A stretch of 64,000 nucleotides of DNA, from NCBI RefSeq assembly GCF_923868895.1, contig NZ_OV350343.1:1612001-1676000 (forward strand), written 5' to 3'. The stretch comes from Halomonas sp. TD01. Lineage in GTDB: Bacteria > Pseudomonadota > Gammaproteobacteria > Pseudomonadales > Halomonadaceae. Made by a program: the position numbers and the translations under genes. Position 1 is the first letter of the stretch, and each line of letters begins with the position of its first letter. A model generated the notes under the pieces. The model was given only the letters and a program-made list of their open reading frames with translations. It did no database searches and was not told the DNA's origin. Positions 9,023-17,937 of the stretch are shown here, one piece after another.

Positions 9023-9826
9023 TTAAGCGTTCATTAACCACTCATGGTCGGGGTCGTTTTGAAATTTCCACACCCGCTTAGGCCCCGCCATGACATTTAA
9101 GTAGTAGAGCGAGTAGCCATGAGAGGCGCCCACAGGGTGGTAGCCTTTGGGAACCAACACACAGCAACCATTTTCCACCGCCATGGTTTCATCAAGGCTT
9201 CGGTCATCCGTGTAAACCCGCTGAAATGCGAACCCTTGTTCAGGGTTAATCCGGTGGTAGTAGGTCTCTTCCAGGTATGATTCGTGGGGTAAGTTATCCA
9301 CATCGTGTTTATGTGGCGGGTAGCTAGACCAGTTACCCGCAGGTGTGAATACCTCAACCACTAGCAGGCTATCGGCGGGCTCGGTTTCCGGCAAAATATC
9401 GTGAACATGGCGGGTATTAGTGCCCTGGCCACGGGTGCTCTGCTTGATGTTGTCGGGGGAAATCAGCCTTGGGGCGTGATTGCCATGCCCAGGGGCAGCG
9501 CACACCGCTAGCTCTAAGTCCGTGGTCGCTTCCACCGCGTAGCTAACATGGTCAGGCAGATAAACCGCGTAGGGAGGGATCTGCTCAAAGATATCCATGC
9601 GTTTGCCGATGTCTTCAAAGCGGTGCTCGCCGCAGGTCACTGTGGCCTGCCCGGTGAGCAGCACCAAGCAGACTTCCTGGTTATCACTGCTGGCCTCCAG
9701 GCGCTGGCCCTTGGCGAGTTTATGCACCCGAAAGCCAACATGCGTCCAGCCAGCGGATTCTGGGGTAACGTCAATCACGGTGCCTTGGGCATCTGGGGCG
9801 GTGGGGCGTACCAGTAGTGAAGCCAT
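9023..9826 (-). CDS. iolB: 5-deoxy-glucuronate isomerase
   Basis: 267 aa bicupin of the KduI/IolB family. It converts 5-deoxy-D-glucuronate to 5-dehydro-2-deoxy-D-gluconate in inositol catabolism. The C-terminal half holds the metal-type cluster (YPPHKHD, then YLEETYYHRI), and further on QRVYTDDRSLDE and the GYHPVGA segment common in IolB. GGAAGGAG precedes the ATG. It is the last gene of the leftward inositol operon. Confidence 0.92.
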   Translation of the reverse strand: MASLLVRPTAPDAQGTVIDVTPESAGWTHVGFRVHKLAKGQRLEASSDNQEVCLVLLTGQATVTCGEHRFEDIGKRMDIFEQIPPYAVYLPDHVSYAVEATTDLELAVCAAPGHGNHAPRLISPDNIKQSTRGQGTNTRHVHDILPETEPADSLLVVEVFTPAGNWSSYPPHKHDVDNLPHESYLEETYYHRINPEQGFAFQRVYTDDRSLDETMAVENGCCVLVPKGYHPVGASHGYSLYYLNVMAGPKRVWKFQNDPDHEWLMNA

Positions 9827-9913
9827 ATATCGCTCCTTCCTGATGGCTAGCTGCTCGGTTGGCAGCTAGTCGTTGTCGATATGAAAGGTCTACACAGACC
9901 CGTCTGCGTCTGT

Positions 9914-10909
9914 TTAGACCGAGGCGTCGAGCAGGATTTTGCGACCTTCACGTAATGAAAGCTCCGCTGCATCGGCTAAGCGCAACGCCTCTAGGCCATC
10001 TTGGGCACCTGCGAGTGGCGCACGCTTCTCTTGCCAGGCGGCGACAAAGTCGCCAATTTCAAGTTGGTAGGCTTGGGCGTAGCGCTCCAGGAAGAACCAC
10101 TTGGGTTTGTCTTCCACTTGGCCTGCTTCACCAGTAAAACGCAGCCGGGTATCGCTCTCGTTCTGGGCTTGCAGCATGCCTTGGCTGCCAAAGGCTTCGA
10201 TACGCTGATCGTAGCCGTAGCAGGCGCGCCGTGAGTTGCTGATTTGGCACAGCTTTCCACTGGCGGTGGTAAGGGTGACCATGGCGGTATCCACATCACC
10301 TGCTTCACCAATCGCTGGGTCAATGATGCTACTACCGACGGCAAAGACACTTTCAATAGGCTCATCAAGCAACCAGCGAGCCATATCAAGATCATGAATC
10401 ATCATGTCGCGGAACAGACCGCCGGATTCAGCCACATACTCGGCAGGCGGGGGAGAGGGGTCGCGGCTAATAATCGTCAGCGTTTCAAGTGCGCCAATAC
10501 GCCCTTCGGTAATCGCTTTTTTCAATGCTGCAAACTGAGGATCGTGGCGGCGGTTAAAGCCTAACGCGCAGGTCACCGGGTATTCGCTAAGTACCTGTAG
10601 GGCATCGCGCGTGCGCGCTAAGTCCAGGGCGATAGGTTTTTCGCACAGAACCGCCTTGCCTGCGCGGGCGGCACGCTCCAGATACTCCGCATGAGTAGGT
10701 GTGCTTGAAGCAATCAGTACGGCATCAATTTCATCATCTGCGAAGATTTCATCCACAGAGGCTGCTCGACTAGCGTACTGCGCGGCCAGGGCTTCTGCGG
10801 CAGGCTGATGAAAATCAGCCACGGCAACCAGCGTAACGTTGGGGTGTGAATAAATGGCCTGGGCATGCACCTTGCCGATGCGTCCAGCGCCGATAAGCGC
10901 GAGTTTCAT
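9914..10909 (-). CDS. iolG: Inositol 2-dehydrogenase
   Basis: 331 aa from the ATG at 10909, chosen because AGGAG sits six bases before it; an in-frame GTG two codons upstream overlaps that site. NAD-dependent Gfo/Idh/MocA enzyme that oxidises myo-inositol to 2-keto-myo-inositol (scyllo-inosose). It has a Rossmann GAGRIG (7-12), the EKP motif (90-92) with the catalytic Lys, and IHDLD (171-175) with the conserved His and Asp. It lies between the regulator and iolB, and a second family member occurs at 22381-23502. Confidence 0.9.
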   Translation of the reverse strand: MKLALIGAGRIGKVHAQAIYSHPNVTLVAVADFHQPAAEALAAQYASRAASVDEIFADDEIDAVLIASSTPTHAEYLERAARAGKAVLCEKPIALDLARTRDALQVLSEYPVTCALGFNRRHDPQFAALKKAITEGRIGALETLTIISRDPSPPPAEYVAESGGLFRDMMIHDLDMARWLLDEPIESVFAVGSSIIDPAIGEAGDVDTAMVTLTTASGKLCQISNSRRACYGYDQRIEAFGSQGMLQAQNESDTRLRFTGEAGQVEDKPKWFFLERYAQAYQLEIGDFVAAWQEKRAPLAGAQDGLEALRLADAAELSLREGRKILLDASV

Positions 10910-10946
10910 AAGCACTCCTATTTTGTTGTTGCTGTTGGCTTGGTGT

Positions 10947-11816
10947 TTATGTCTTACGTTTTTTAGTTGAGGCTTTTTCCAGGGCTTTGTCCCGGGATTT
11001 GTCTTGTCGCACGCCTAGGGCAATTGCCAAGGCTTGGGTTAAGCAGAGCGATGCGGTCAAGCCGCGAAAGCTTTTTACTTCGGCTTCGTTAACCACGAAG
11101 GCAACATCCGCGAAACGCGCCAGTGGGCTAAGGCTTGAATCGGTAATCACCACAATGGGTAGACCGCGCTGATGGGCGTCTTCGCAGGCTTTTTGGCTCT
11201 CTTCGGCATAGGGAGAGAAGCTGATGGTCAGTAGAGCGTCGTGTTGGCTCATCGCGCGCAGTTGCTCGCCGTACATCCCCCCCAAACCACTGACCAGCAA
11301 CGCAGGTTTATCCACATGCGCCAGGGCATAGGTCATGTAGCTGGCGACCATGAAGCTGCGCCGTGCGCCCATCACATGAATCGCATGGGCCTTTTCAAAA
11401 ATATCCAGCGCCTTCTCTAGGCTCTCTGGATCAATACGGCTGGGTAGCTGCTCAAGCACGGCGCGGTTGGCGTCAGCGAACTCCCATAATAGTTGGGTGC
11501 TATCGGGTGTTTCTCCGGTGGCGCTGCGTACCGCACGAATTCGTTCGGTGTAGTTAGGCAACTCATCGACCAGACGGCTGCGAAACAGCTGCTGCATTTC
11601 GGAAAAGCCCTTAAAGCCCAAGCTATTGGCCAAGCGAATTAAGGTGGATGGCGTGACATCCGCCTGTTCGGCAATTTTGGCCACGGTCGCTAAAGCAACT
11701 TCCTGAGGGTGATCAAGCATAAAGCGCGCGGTTTGCTGTAAGCGTTTGCTCAGTGTGGCGTACTCGGCGGTGATCAGCGTTTCCAACTCACGATAGCTCT
11801 GTGGTGGTTGTGGCAT
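10947..11816 (-). CDS. iolR: MurR/RpiR-family regulator of the inositol genes
   Basis: 289 aa from the ATG at 11816 (GAAGGAAT before it); a longer frame from 11840 is less likely. The N-terminal HTH_6 domain (about 10-80, recognition helix near VTPSTLIRLA) is followed by a SIS sugar-phosphate-binding domain (about 125-265). Alphaproteobacterial IolR proteins of this family bind GGAA-N6-TTCC and are relieved by an inositol intermediate. The divergent intergenic region here carries a perfect and an imperfect copy of that motif. It is probably the repressor of both inositol operons. Confidence 0.85.
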   Translation of the reverse strand: MPQPPQSYRELETLITAEYATLSKRLQQTARFMLDHPQEVALATVAKIAEQADVTPSTLIRLANSLGFKGFSEMQQLFRSRLVDELPNYTERIRAVRSATGETPDSTQLLWEFADANRAVLEQLPSRIDPESLEKALDIFEKAHAIHVMGARRSFMVASYMTYALAHVDKPALLVSGLGGMYGEQLRAMSQHDALLTISFSPYAEESQKACEDAHQRGLPIVVITDSSLSPLARFADVAFVVNEAEVKSFRGLTASLCLTQALAIALGVRQDKSRDKALEKASTKKRKT

Positions 11817-11917
11817 ACAAATTCCTTCGCGTTGGCCCATCTAGCACCCTTTTGCTTATGTACTAGTGGATATGCAGTACTGAGCAAAGTGACTCGTTGT
11901 TATGCAGTCTAGTTGAT

Positions 11918-11933
11918 TGGAATAAATATTCCA
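11918..11933. promoter_or_regulatory. IolR operator 1
   Basis: TGGAATAAATATTCCA has 7-bp inverted arms with a 2-base centre and matches GGAA-N6-TTCC exactly. It lies in the intergenic region between the divergent iolR and the ABC transporter genes. Confidence 0.7.
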
Positions 11934-11977
11934 TTTATACCAAAGTATAGAATAAATAATTTGCTATAACTGACGTT

Positions 11978-11993
11978 TGGAATCTATATTTCA
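11978..11993. promoter_or_regulatory. IolR operator 2 (imperfect)
   Basis: TGGAATCTATATTTCA matches operator 1 except for one arm base and the centre. It lies exactly 60 bp from operator 1, start to start, which is near six helical turns. Confidence 0.5.
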
Positions 11994-12055
11994 TGACGCC
12001 AAGGCATCTAATGCCACTTCCCTACCAACAACGATAACGTTATGAGGAATTGTTT

Positions 12056-13006
12056 ATGGCACGTCTATCTCAATGGCTTCTAGCCTCTGCCGCCACCACG
12101 GCATTAATGGCAGGTGTCGTACAAGCACAGGAATCAGAACAAGAAGAGAGCCGTTTCGTCATGGTGACCCATGGCGTTCCCTCTGATCCTTTCTGGTCGG
12201 TAGTGAAAAACGGCGCAGAAGCCGCCGCTGAAACCGTCGGGGCTAGCTTGGAGTATCGCGCGCCCTCCACCTTTGATATGGCCAAGATGCAGCAACTTGT
12301 AGAAGCAGCAGTGGCGTCTGGTCCTGATGGTTTGATTCTCTCTTTTACCGACGAAAATGCCCTGGGCGGCGCTGTGCAAAATGCTGTCGATAACGGCATA
12401 CCCGTCATCACTATTAACTCCGGTGGCGACGTGGCAAGGGATTATGGTGCCCGGCTGCACATTGGGCAAAGTGAGTATGAAGCAGGTAAGCAGGCTGCTG
12501 AGCGCATGCAGGAGATGGGCGTCGAGAAAGGCGTCTGCGTTAACCATGAACAAGGCAATCAAGGACTTGACCAGCGCTGTGATGGTTTTGTCGACGGCTT
12601 CAATGGCAATGCTGAGCAGCTAGCGACCACCTACGACCCCACCAATATTCGCAATGCCATTGTCGCTTACCTCAACGAAAACAGCGATGTGCGTGGTGTG
12701 CTGACCTTGGGTGCATTGGCCGCTGATCCGATGATTCGGGCCATGCGTGAGCAGGGGGCAACCGATATGTTCACCCTTGGTACTTTTGATCTTTCACCCG
12801 GTATTTTGGAAGCCTTGGATGCGGGTGAGCTGGACTTCGCGATCGACCAACAGCAGTACATGCAGGGCTACTTACCTGTCATGTTCCTAGATCAGTTCGT
12901 CAAGAATGGTCTGCTGCCTGCAGGGGATGTTGCCACCGGCCCTGGATTTGTTACTCAAGAAAACGCTGCTCAGGTCATTGAGCTGAGTAGTCAGGGCATC
13001 CGCTGA
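12056..13006 (+). CDS. Inositol/sugar ABC transporter, substrate-binding protein
   Basis: 316 aa from the ATG at 12056, preceded by GAGGAAT; a TTG two codons upstream is less suitable. A Sec signal peptide (hydrophobic to about residue 20, cleavage near VVQA at 24) leads into a type I periplasmic binding protein of the ribose/inositol group (VTHGVPSDPFW, then DGLILSFTDE). It is the first gene of the rightward operon, divergent from iolR. From context it should bind myo-inositol or a close relative such as scyllo-inositol or a rhizopine. Confidence 0.83.
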   Translation: MARLSQWLLASAATTALMAGVVQAQESEQEESRFVMVTHGVPSDPFWSVVKNGAEAAAETVGASLEYRAPSTFDMAKMQQLVEAAVASGPDGLILSFTDENALGGAVQNAVDNGIPVITINSGGDVARDYGARLHIGQSEYEAGKQAAERMQEMGVEKGVCVNHEQGNQGLDQRCDGFVDGFNGNAEQLATTYDPTNIRNAIVAYLNENSDVRGVLTLGALAADPMIRAMREQGATDMFTLGTFDLSPGILEALDAGELDFAIDQQQYMQGYLPVMFLDQFVKNGLLPAGDVATGPGFVTQENAAQVIELSSQGIR

Positions 13007-13023
13007 TAACTACCTAATCGGAA

Positions 13024-13046
13024 AAGGCTCGGCGGTGTCGAGCCTT
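13024..13046 (+). other. Intercistronic stem-loop after the binding-protein gene
   Basis: AAGGCTCG (13024-13031), 7-base loop, CGAGCCTT (13039-13046), without a T-run. It sits immediately before the permease ribosome site AGGAG. A hairpin in the same position follows phnS, so it may set the binding-protein to permease ratio. Confidence 0.6.
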
Positions 13047-13060
13047 AGGAGTCGATCGCT

Positions 13061-14191
13061 ATGAATTCCACTGAAACGAAACCATCGGTTGCGCCAACAG
13101 CGGCTGATCAAGACGAGCGTATCCAGAGAGTCTCTTTCTGGAAGAAAGCGCTTAATCGCCCAGAGTTGGGGGCGCTGGCCGGTGCCGTGTTGGTGCTTGC
13201 CTTCTTTATCGCTGCCTCCAGCGGCACCGGGATGTTTACCCCAGCGGGTATTATTAATTTTCTTGAAGTCGCCGCTCAGCTCGGCATTATCGCCACGGCG
13301 GCTGCATTGCTGATGATCGGCGGAGAGTTTGATCTTTCGATTGGCTCGATGATTGGCTTGGCAGGCATTCTGATTGCCATCCCCGCTGTGGAGTATGGCT
13401 GGCCGCTATGGGCCGCAATTTTATTGGCGTTTGCCTGTGCGGGCCTAGTGGGCTGGATTAACGGTAATCTGGTCAATAAAACGGGCTTGCCGTCATTTAT
13501 CGTTACCTTGGGCTTCCTGTTCATTCTGCGTGGCCTGGCTATTGGAACCAGTCGGTTGTTGACGGGACGTACTCAGGTGGGAGGAGTGCAGGATCATATC
13601 CCTGGAGATTGGTTTGCGGCGCTTTTCTCTGGAGAAGTCGCTACGGGCCTATTTAGCTGGATGGCAGCAAATGGCTGGATGGCGACCAACTTTGCGGGCA
13701 ACCCCACGGTTACCGGTATTCCCGTCTCGATTGTCTGGTGGCTGGGCTTAACCGCTGTAGCGACTTGGGTGCTGCTGTGCACGCCTTACGGCAACTGGAT
13801 CTTCGCTAGCGGTGGCGATGCCAATGCGGCGCGCAACTCAGGCGTTCCCGTCCATCGTGTCAAGATTTCACTGTTCATGTTCACCGCTTTCTCCGCCACC
13901 ATCTTTGCCTGCATACAGGTGATGGATACCGGCTCGGCGGACACCATTCGTGGCCTGCTAAAAGAGCTGGAAGCCATCATTGCCGTTGTCATTGGCGGTG
14001 CTTTGCTGACCGGTGGCTATGGGTCTGCCATTGGTGCAGCGCTTGGGGCACTGATCTTTGGCATGGTGCAAATGGGCATCTTTTACACCGGCGTTAATAC
14101 CGACTGGTTCCAGGTTTTCCTGGGCGTGATGTTGCTGGTGGCGGTGCTATTCAACAATTACATGCGCAAAAAGGCGATGGAGGCCAAATAA
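13061..14191 (+). CDS. Inositol/sugar ABC transporter, permease
   Basis: 376 aa inner-membrane permease of the CUT2 (ribose/xylose) class with about eight to ten hydrophobic segments. Family-typical segments are [13 protein letters not shown] after the third helix and [20 protein letters not shown] precedes the ATG. It is one base from the ATPase gene and between the binding protein and ATPase. Together they form the inositol importer proposed for this operon. Confidence 0.85.
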   Translation: MNSTETKPSVAPTAADQDERIQRVSFWKKALNRPELGALAGAVLVLAFFIAASSGTGMFTPAGIINFLEVAAQLGIIATAAALLMIGGEFDLSIGSMIGLAGILIAIPAVEYGWPLWAAILLAFACAGLVGWINGNLVNKTGLPSFIVTLGFLFILRGLAIGTSRLLTGRTQVGGVQDHIPGDWFAALFSGEVATGLFSWMAANGWMATNFAGNPTVTGIPVSIVWWLGLTAVATWVLLCTPYGNWIFASGGDANAARNSGVPVHRVKISLFMFTAFSATIFACIQVMDTGSADTIRGLLKELEAIIAVVIGGALLTGGYGSAIGAALGALIFGMVQMGIFYTGVNTDWFQVFLGVMLLVAVLFNNYMRKKAMEAK

Positions 14192-14192
14192 C

Positions 14193-15080
14193 ATGACCAC
14201 ACGTACGCCAATGATTGAAATGCGCAGTGTCAGCAAACACTTCGGCAGTGTTATCGCCTTAAGTGATATCTCAATGCAGGTCTACTCCGGTGAGGTTATG
14301 TGCCTGCTAGGGGATAACGGTGCTGGCAAGTCAACGTTGATTAAAACCCTTTCCGGTGTTCACCAGCCCACCCACGGCGAGATGCTACTGGATGGCAAGC
14401 CAGCTCGTTTCAAGTCTCCAGCTTATGCATTAGACGCTGGTATCGCGACAGTTTTCCAAGATCTGGCGATGGTGCCGTTGATGTCGATTACCCGTAACTT
14501 TTTTATGGGGCGCGAACCGACGGTGGGCTGGGGGCCTTTAAAGCGAATTGATTGGAAATATGCCGACCGGGTTGCCAAAGAGGAAATGGCTAAAATCGGT
14601 ATTGATGTACGCGACCCAAGCCAGCCGGTGGGCACGCTTTCCGGTGGGGAGCGCCAGTGTGTGGCGATTGCTCGTGCCGTCTACTTTGGTGCCAAAGTGC
14701 TGATTCTGGATGAGCCCACGTCCGCGCTTGGGGTCAAGCAGGCTTCTGTTGTACTGCGCTACATCGCTAAAGCCCGCGCAGATGGCCTTGCAGTCATTTT
14801 TATTACCCACAATGTCCACCATGCTTACCCAGTGGCGGATGCGTTCACCCTATTGTCACGCGGCGGCAGTTTGGGCTCCTTCCGCAAAGAAGAAGTCAGC
14901 CGCGAAGAAGTGCTCAACATGATGGCGGGTGGCGCTGAGCTTGAAAGCCTGGATGCAGAGCTTGCTGAATTCCAGCGGGAGGATAAAGCCAAGAAGGCCA
15001 GCTTAGCCGACCAAGACACTCAGTCTGCCGATGCAAGCAGCACTGAACCCTCTTCACCGCGAACGGCGAACGGATATTAA
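14193..15080 (+). CDS. Inositol/sugar ABC transporter, ATP-binding protein (single domain)
   Basis: 295 aa. One ABC domain: Walker [10 protein letters not shown] (40-48), signature LSGGERQ (149-155), Walker B ILDEP (171-175), H-loop in ITHNVHH. Many CUT2 importers use a double-length ATPase of about 500 aa; this one is a single domain like FrcA, with a charged tail (residues 245-295) rich in Glu, Lys and Ser. It is followed after six bases by the TIM-barrel gene. Confidence 0.85.
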   Translation: MTTRTPMIEMRSVSKHFGSVIALSDISMQVYSGEVMCLLGDNGAGKSTLIKTLSGVHQPTHGEMLLDGKPARFKSPAYALDAGIATVFQDLAMVPLMSITRNFFMGREPTVGWGPLKRIDWKYADRVAKEEMAKIGIDVRDPSQPVGTLSGGERQCVAIARAVYFGAKVLILDEPTSALGVKQASVVLRYIAKARADGLAVIFITHNVHHAYPVADAFTLLSRGGSLGSFRKEEVSREEVLNMMAGGAELESLDAELAEFQREDKAKKASLADQDTQSADASSTEPSSPRTANGY

Positions 15081-15086
15081 GGAGCC

Positions 15087-15887
15087 ATGATGAATAAACC
15101 TATCCCATCATCGCCGTTCACGCTGGCTGTCTGTGCTGAAATGGTCTTCTGCGATTTGCCGATACTGGAACGTGTTAAGCGTATTTCTGAACTGGGCTTT
15201 CAAGTCGAAATCTGGGACTGGACGAAGCACGACATTGATGCGCTGGCCAATAGCGGGGCGACGTTTTCGTCCATGACTGGCTATGTCACCGGCACACTGG
15301 CAGATGCCACCGGGGCAGATGAACTGCTTCGCACCGCCGCTGAGTCGGTTGAGGTAGCAAAGCGCCTTGGCATTCCGCGCCTTAACCTGCATGGCACCGG
15401 GCTAGATGGTAATGGGTTGCCCGTTCAGCCTTGCCAGCAGATGACGGGCGCTATGTGGCTCAAAGCCCGCGACACGCTCAATCGTCTGGCAGATCTTGGC
15501 GAGAAGAATGACGTCACCTTCGTGCTTGAAAACCTCAATACCGACGTTGATCACCCAGGTGTGCCGTTTGCTCGCTTGGAAGATGTTCTAGCACTGGTGG
15601 AGAGTGTTGATCGGCCCAGCTTGCGCATTATGTTGGACGTTTATCACGCCCAAATTGGCGAAGGTAATCTGATTGAATTGATTCGCCGCTGCGGGCCGTA
15701 CATTGGTGAAGTGCAGGTAGCCGATGTGCCTGGGCGCTGCGAACCGGGGACTGGCGAGATTAACTACCCGGCCATTGCTCAAGCGCTGAACGACATAGGC
15801 TATCGCGGCACGGTGGGGTTAGAAGGTTGGGCCTCTGGCGATGACAGCCTCGCCCTTGATCGATTCCGTGCTGCTTTCTCATTTTAG
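15087..15887 (+). CDS. TIM-barrel isomerase, hydroxypyruvate-isomerase-like
   Basis: 266 aa, AP-endonuclease-2-type TIM barrel. The ENLNTDVDHPG segment and the paired acidic/His residues further on (LDVYHAQ, GEVQVADVPGR, LEGW) resemble hydroxypyruvate isomerase (Hyi/OtnI) and the sugar isomerase/epimerase group. In an inositol operon it could act like IolI (2-keto-myo-inositol to 1-keto-D-chiro-inositol), widening the substrate range, or isomerise another keto-sugar. The sequence alone does not decide. GGAG precedes two adjacent ATG codons; the first is used. Confidence 0.72.
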   Translation: MMNKPIPSSPFTLAVCAEMVFCDLPILERVKRISELGFQVEIWDWTKHDIDALANSGATFSSMTGYVTGTLADATGADELLRTAAESVEVAKRLGIPRLNLHGTGLDGNGLPVQPCQQMTGAMWLKARDTLNRLADLGEKNDVTFVLENLNTDVDHPGVPFARLEDVLALVESVDRPSLRIMLDVYHAQIGEGNLIELIRRCGPYIGEVQVADVPGRCEPGTGEINYPAIAQALNDIGYRGTVGLEGWASGDDSLALDRFRAAFSF

Positions 15888-15977
15888 GTAAGCCTCATCG
15901 ATAGCCATCCAAGACGCTTTTATGCCCAGTGCCCTCTTTTGCCCGATACCACGAATTTGTGACGTGGGGAGACATTT

Positions 15978-17936
15978 ATGCTGAATAACAATAGTCAACA
16001 CCGACCGCTTGACCTGATTTGTCTTGGACGTGTGGCGGTCGACCTGTACGCCGAGCAGATTGGCAGCCGTTTAGAAGACGTGGCGAGCTTTGCCAAGTAC
16101 CTAGGTGGCAGCTCGGGCAATATGGCTTACGGCACCGCTCGTTTAGGATTGAAGTCTGCCATGCTCTCGCGGGTCGGCGATGAACAAATGGGCAATTTTG
16201 TTCGCGAGGAATTAGCACGAGTGGGGGTGGATACCTCCGCGCTACAAACCGACCCCGAGCGCCACACCGGCTTGGTACTGCTGGCGTTAAAAGATCGCGA
16301 AAGCTTCCCGCTGCTATTTTACCGCCGCGACTGTGCCGATATGGCCATCGACGCCGACGCCATCGACCCTGAATTTATCGCCCGGGCCAAGGCGCTGGCG
16401 ATTACCGGCACCCACCTTTCTACCGATACCACTCGCCGGGCGTGCCGCAAAGCGCTAGATGCTGCCGCCCATCATGGCGTGAAGCGAGTGCTAGACATCG
16501 ACTACCGCCCCGTGCTGTGGGGGCTGACCAACCCCGGCGATGGTGAAACCCGCTTTATTGCGGATGCAACCGTCACCACCGACCTGCAGCGCTGGCTGGC
16601 GGATTTTGACCTGATTGTGGGCACCGAAGAGGAGTTTCATATTGCCGGTGGCAGCACTGACACCTTGACGGCACTGCGCGCAGTGCGTGAGGTTAGCCAG
16701 GCGACCCTAGTATGCAAGCTGGGCCCCATGGGCTGTGTAGTGTTTGAAGGCGCGATTCCTGAACACATTGAAGACGGCATTCTAGTCAAGGGCGTTCAGG
16801 TCGAGGTGCTCAATGTACTGGGCGCGGGCGATGCCTTTATGAGTGGGCTGCTACGTGGCTGGTTACGCAATGAATCCTGGCAAACCAGTGCCAGCTATGC
16901 CAATGCCTGTGGCGCGCTGGTGGTCTCCCGCCACGGCTGTGCCCCCGCCATGCCCACCGAAGACGAGTTATTTGATTACTTGGCGCGCCGGGATGAGGTA
17001 CCCCGTCCGGATATCGATCAACGCCTAAACCATTTACACCGGGTCACTACCCGAGTGCCTGCGCAATGGCCCGAAGTGTTGGGTCTGGCGTTTGACCACC
17101 GTCGCCAGCTCACCGATATGGCCCGCGAAGAGCATGCCGACAGCGCGCGGCTGCCAGCACTCAAAAAACTCTTGGTCAGCGCCGCTGAAGAGGGCGCCAA
17201 GCTGGGAGGCATCTCCACTCCCGCAATCCTGGTTGATGACGTGCTGGGTCAAGACGCACTCAATCAAGCCAGTGGAAAAGGCTGGTGGATTGGTCGGCCG
17301 GTGGAGCTGCCAGGCTCACGCCCGCTGCGTTTCCAGCATGGCGATGACTTAGGTGCCTGCCTACGCAACTGGCCTAGAGAACAGATCATTAAATGCTTGG
17401 TGTTCTACCATCCTGACGATGAACTCTCACTGCGCCTAGAGCAGGAGGAGCGTCTGCGCCAGCTCTACCAGGCGGCCTGTACTTATGGGCTGGAGTTGCT
17501 GATAGAGATAATCCCTCCCGCTGATATGCAAAGCGATAACACGACGCTACCGCGCAGCCTTCAGCGACTCTACAACCTAGGCATTCGCCCAGACTGGTGG
17601 AAGCTACCCTCAATGACGGATGTTGCTTGGCAGGCGGTGGGCGAGACCATTGAGCGCGAGGATGCTTACTGCCGCGGGGTTGTACTGCTCGGGCTCGACG
17701 CCCCTATGGACGACATGAAACGCGGCTTTGAAGCAGCCGCCAATCATGCCTGCTGTAAGGGTTTCACCGTTGGCCGCACGCTATTTGCTAGTGCGAGTCG
17801 TGATTGGCTGGCTGGGCGTATCGACGACGCTAGCTTGGTAGCGCGAGTCGCCCAAAACTATGCCGAATTGATAAAGACGTGGCGGCAATTAAGGCAGGCG
17901 CAGCCGCAAACGCTGGCCCACACCGAGGAGGCGTAA
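15978..17936 (+). CDS. iolC: Fused 5-dehydro-2-deoxygluconokinase / DUF2090 aldolase
   Basis: 652 aa in two parts. Residues about 12-330 are a PfkB-family sugar kinase with a GGSSGN substrate segment (43-48) and the catalytic GAGDAF motif (282-287). Residues about 335-640 are a DUF2090 domain, a TIM-barrel relative of class I aldolases. The kinase phosphorylates 5-dehydro-2-deoxy-D-gluconate. The second domain is taken to cleave the product to dihydroxyacetone phosphate and malonate semialdehyde, replacing a separate IolJ, which is not seen here. GGGGAG precedes the ATG after a 90-bp gap; iolD begins one base after the stop. Confidence 0.92.
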   Translation: MLNNNSQHRPLDLICLGRVAVDLYAEQIGSRLEDVASFAKYLGGSSGNMAYGTARLGLKSAMLSRVGDEQMGNFVREELARVGVDTSALQTDPERHTGLVLLALKDRESFPLLFYRRDCADMAIDADAIDPEFIARAKALAITGTHLSTDTTRRACRKALDAAAHHGVKRVLDIDYRPVLWGLTNPGDGETRFIADATVTTDLQRWLADFDLIVGTEEEFHIAGGSTDTLTALRAVREVSQATLVCKLGPMGCVVFEGAIPEHIEDGILVKGVQVEVLNVLGAGDAFMSGLLRGWLRNESWQTSASYANACGALVVSRHGCAPAMPTEDELFDYLARRDEVPRPDIDQRLNHLHRVTTRVPAQWPEVLGLAFDHRRQLTDMAREEHADSARLPALKKLLVSAAEEGAKLGGISTPAILVDDVLGQDALNQASGKGWWIGRPVELPGSRPLRFQHGDDLGACLRNWPREQIIKCLVFYHPDDELSLRLEQEERLRQLYQAACTYGLELLIEIIPPADMQSDNTTLPRSLQRLYNLGIRPDWWKLPSMTDVAWQAVGETIEREDAYCRGVVLLGLDAPMDDMKRGFEAAANHACCKGFTVGRTLFASASRDWLAGRIDDASLVARVAQNYAELIKTWRQLRQAQPQTLAHTEEA

Positions 17937-17937
17937 G

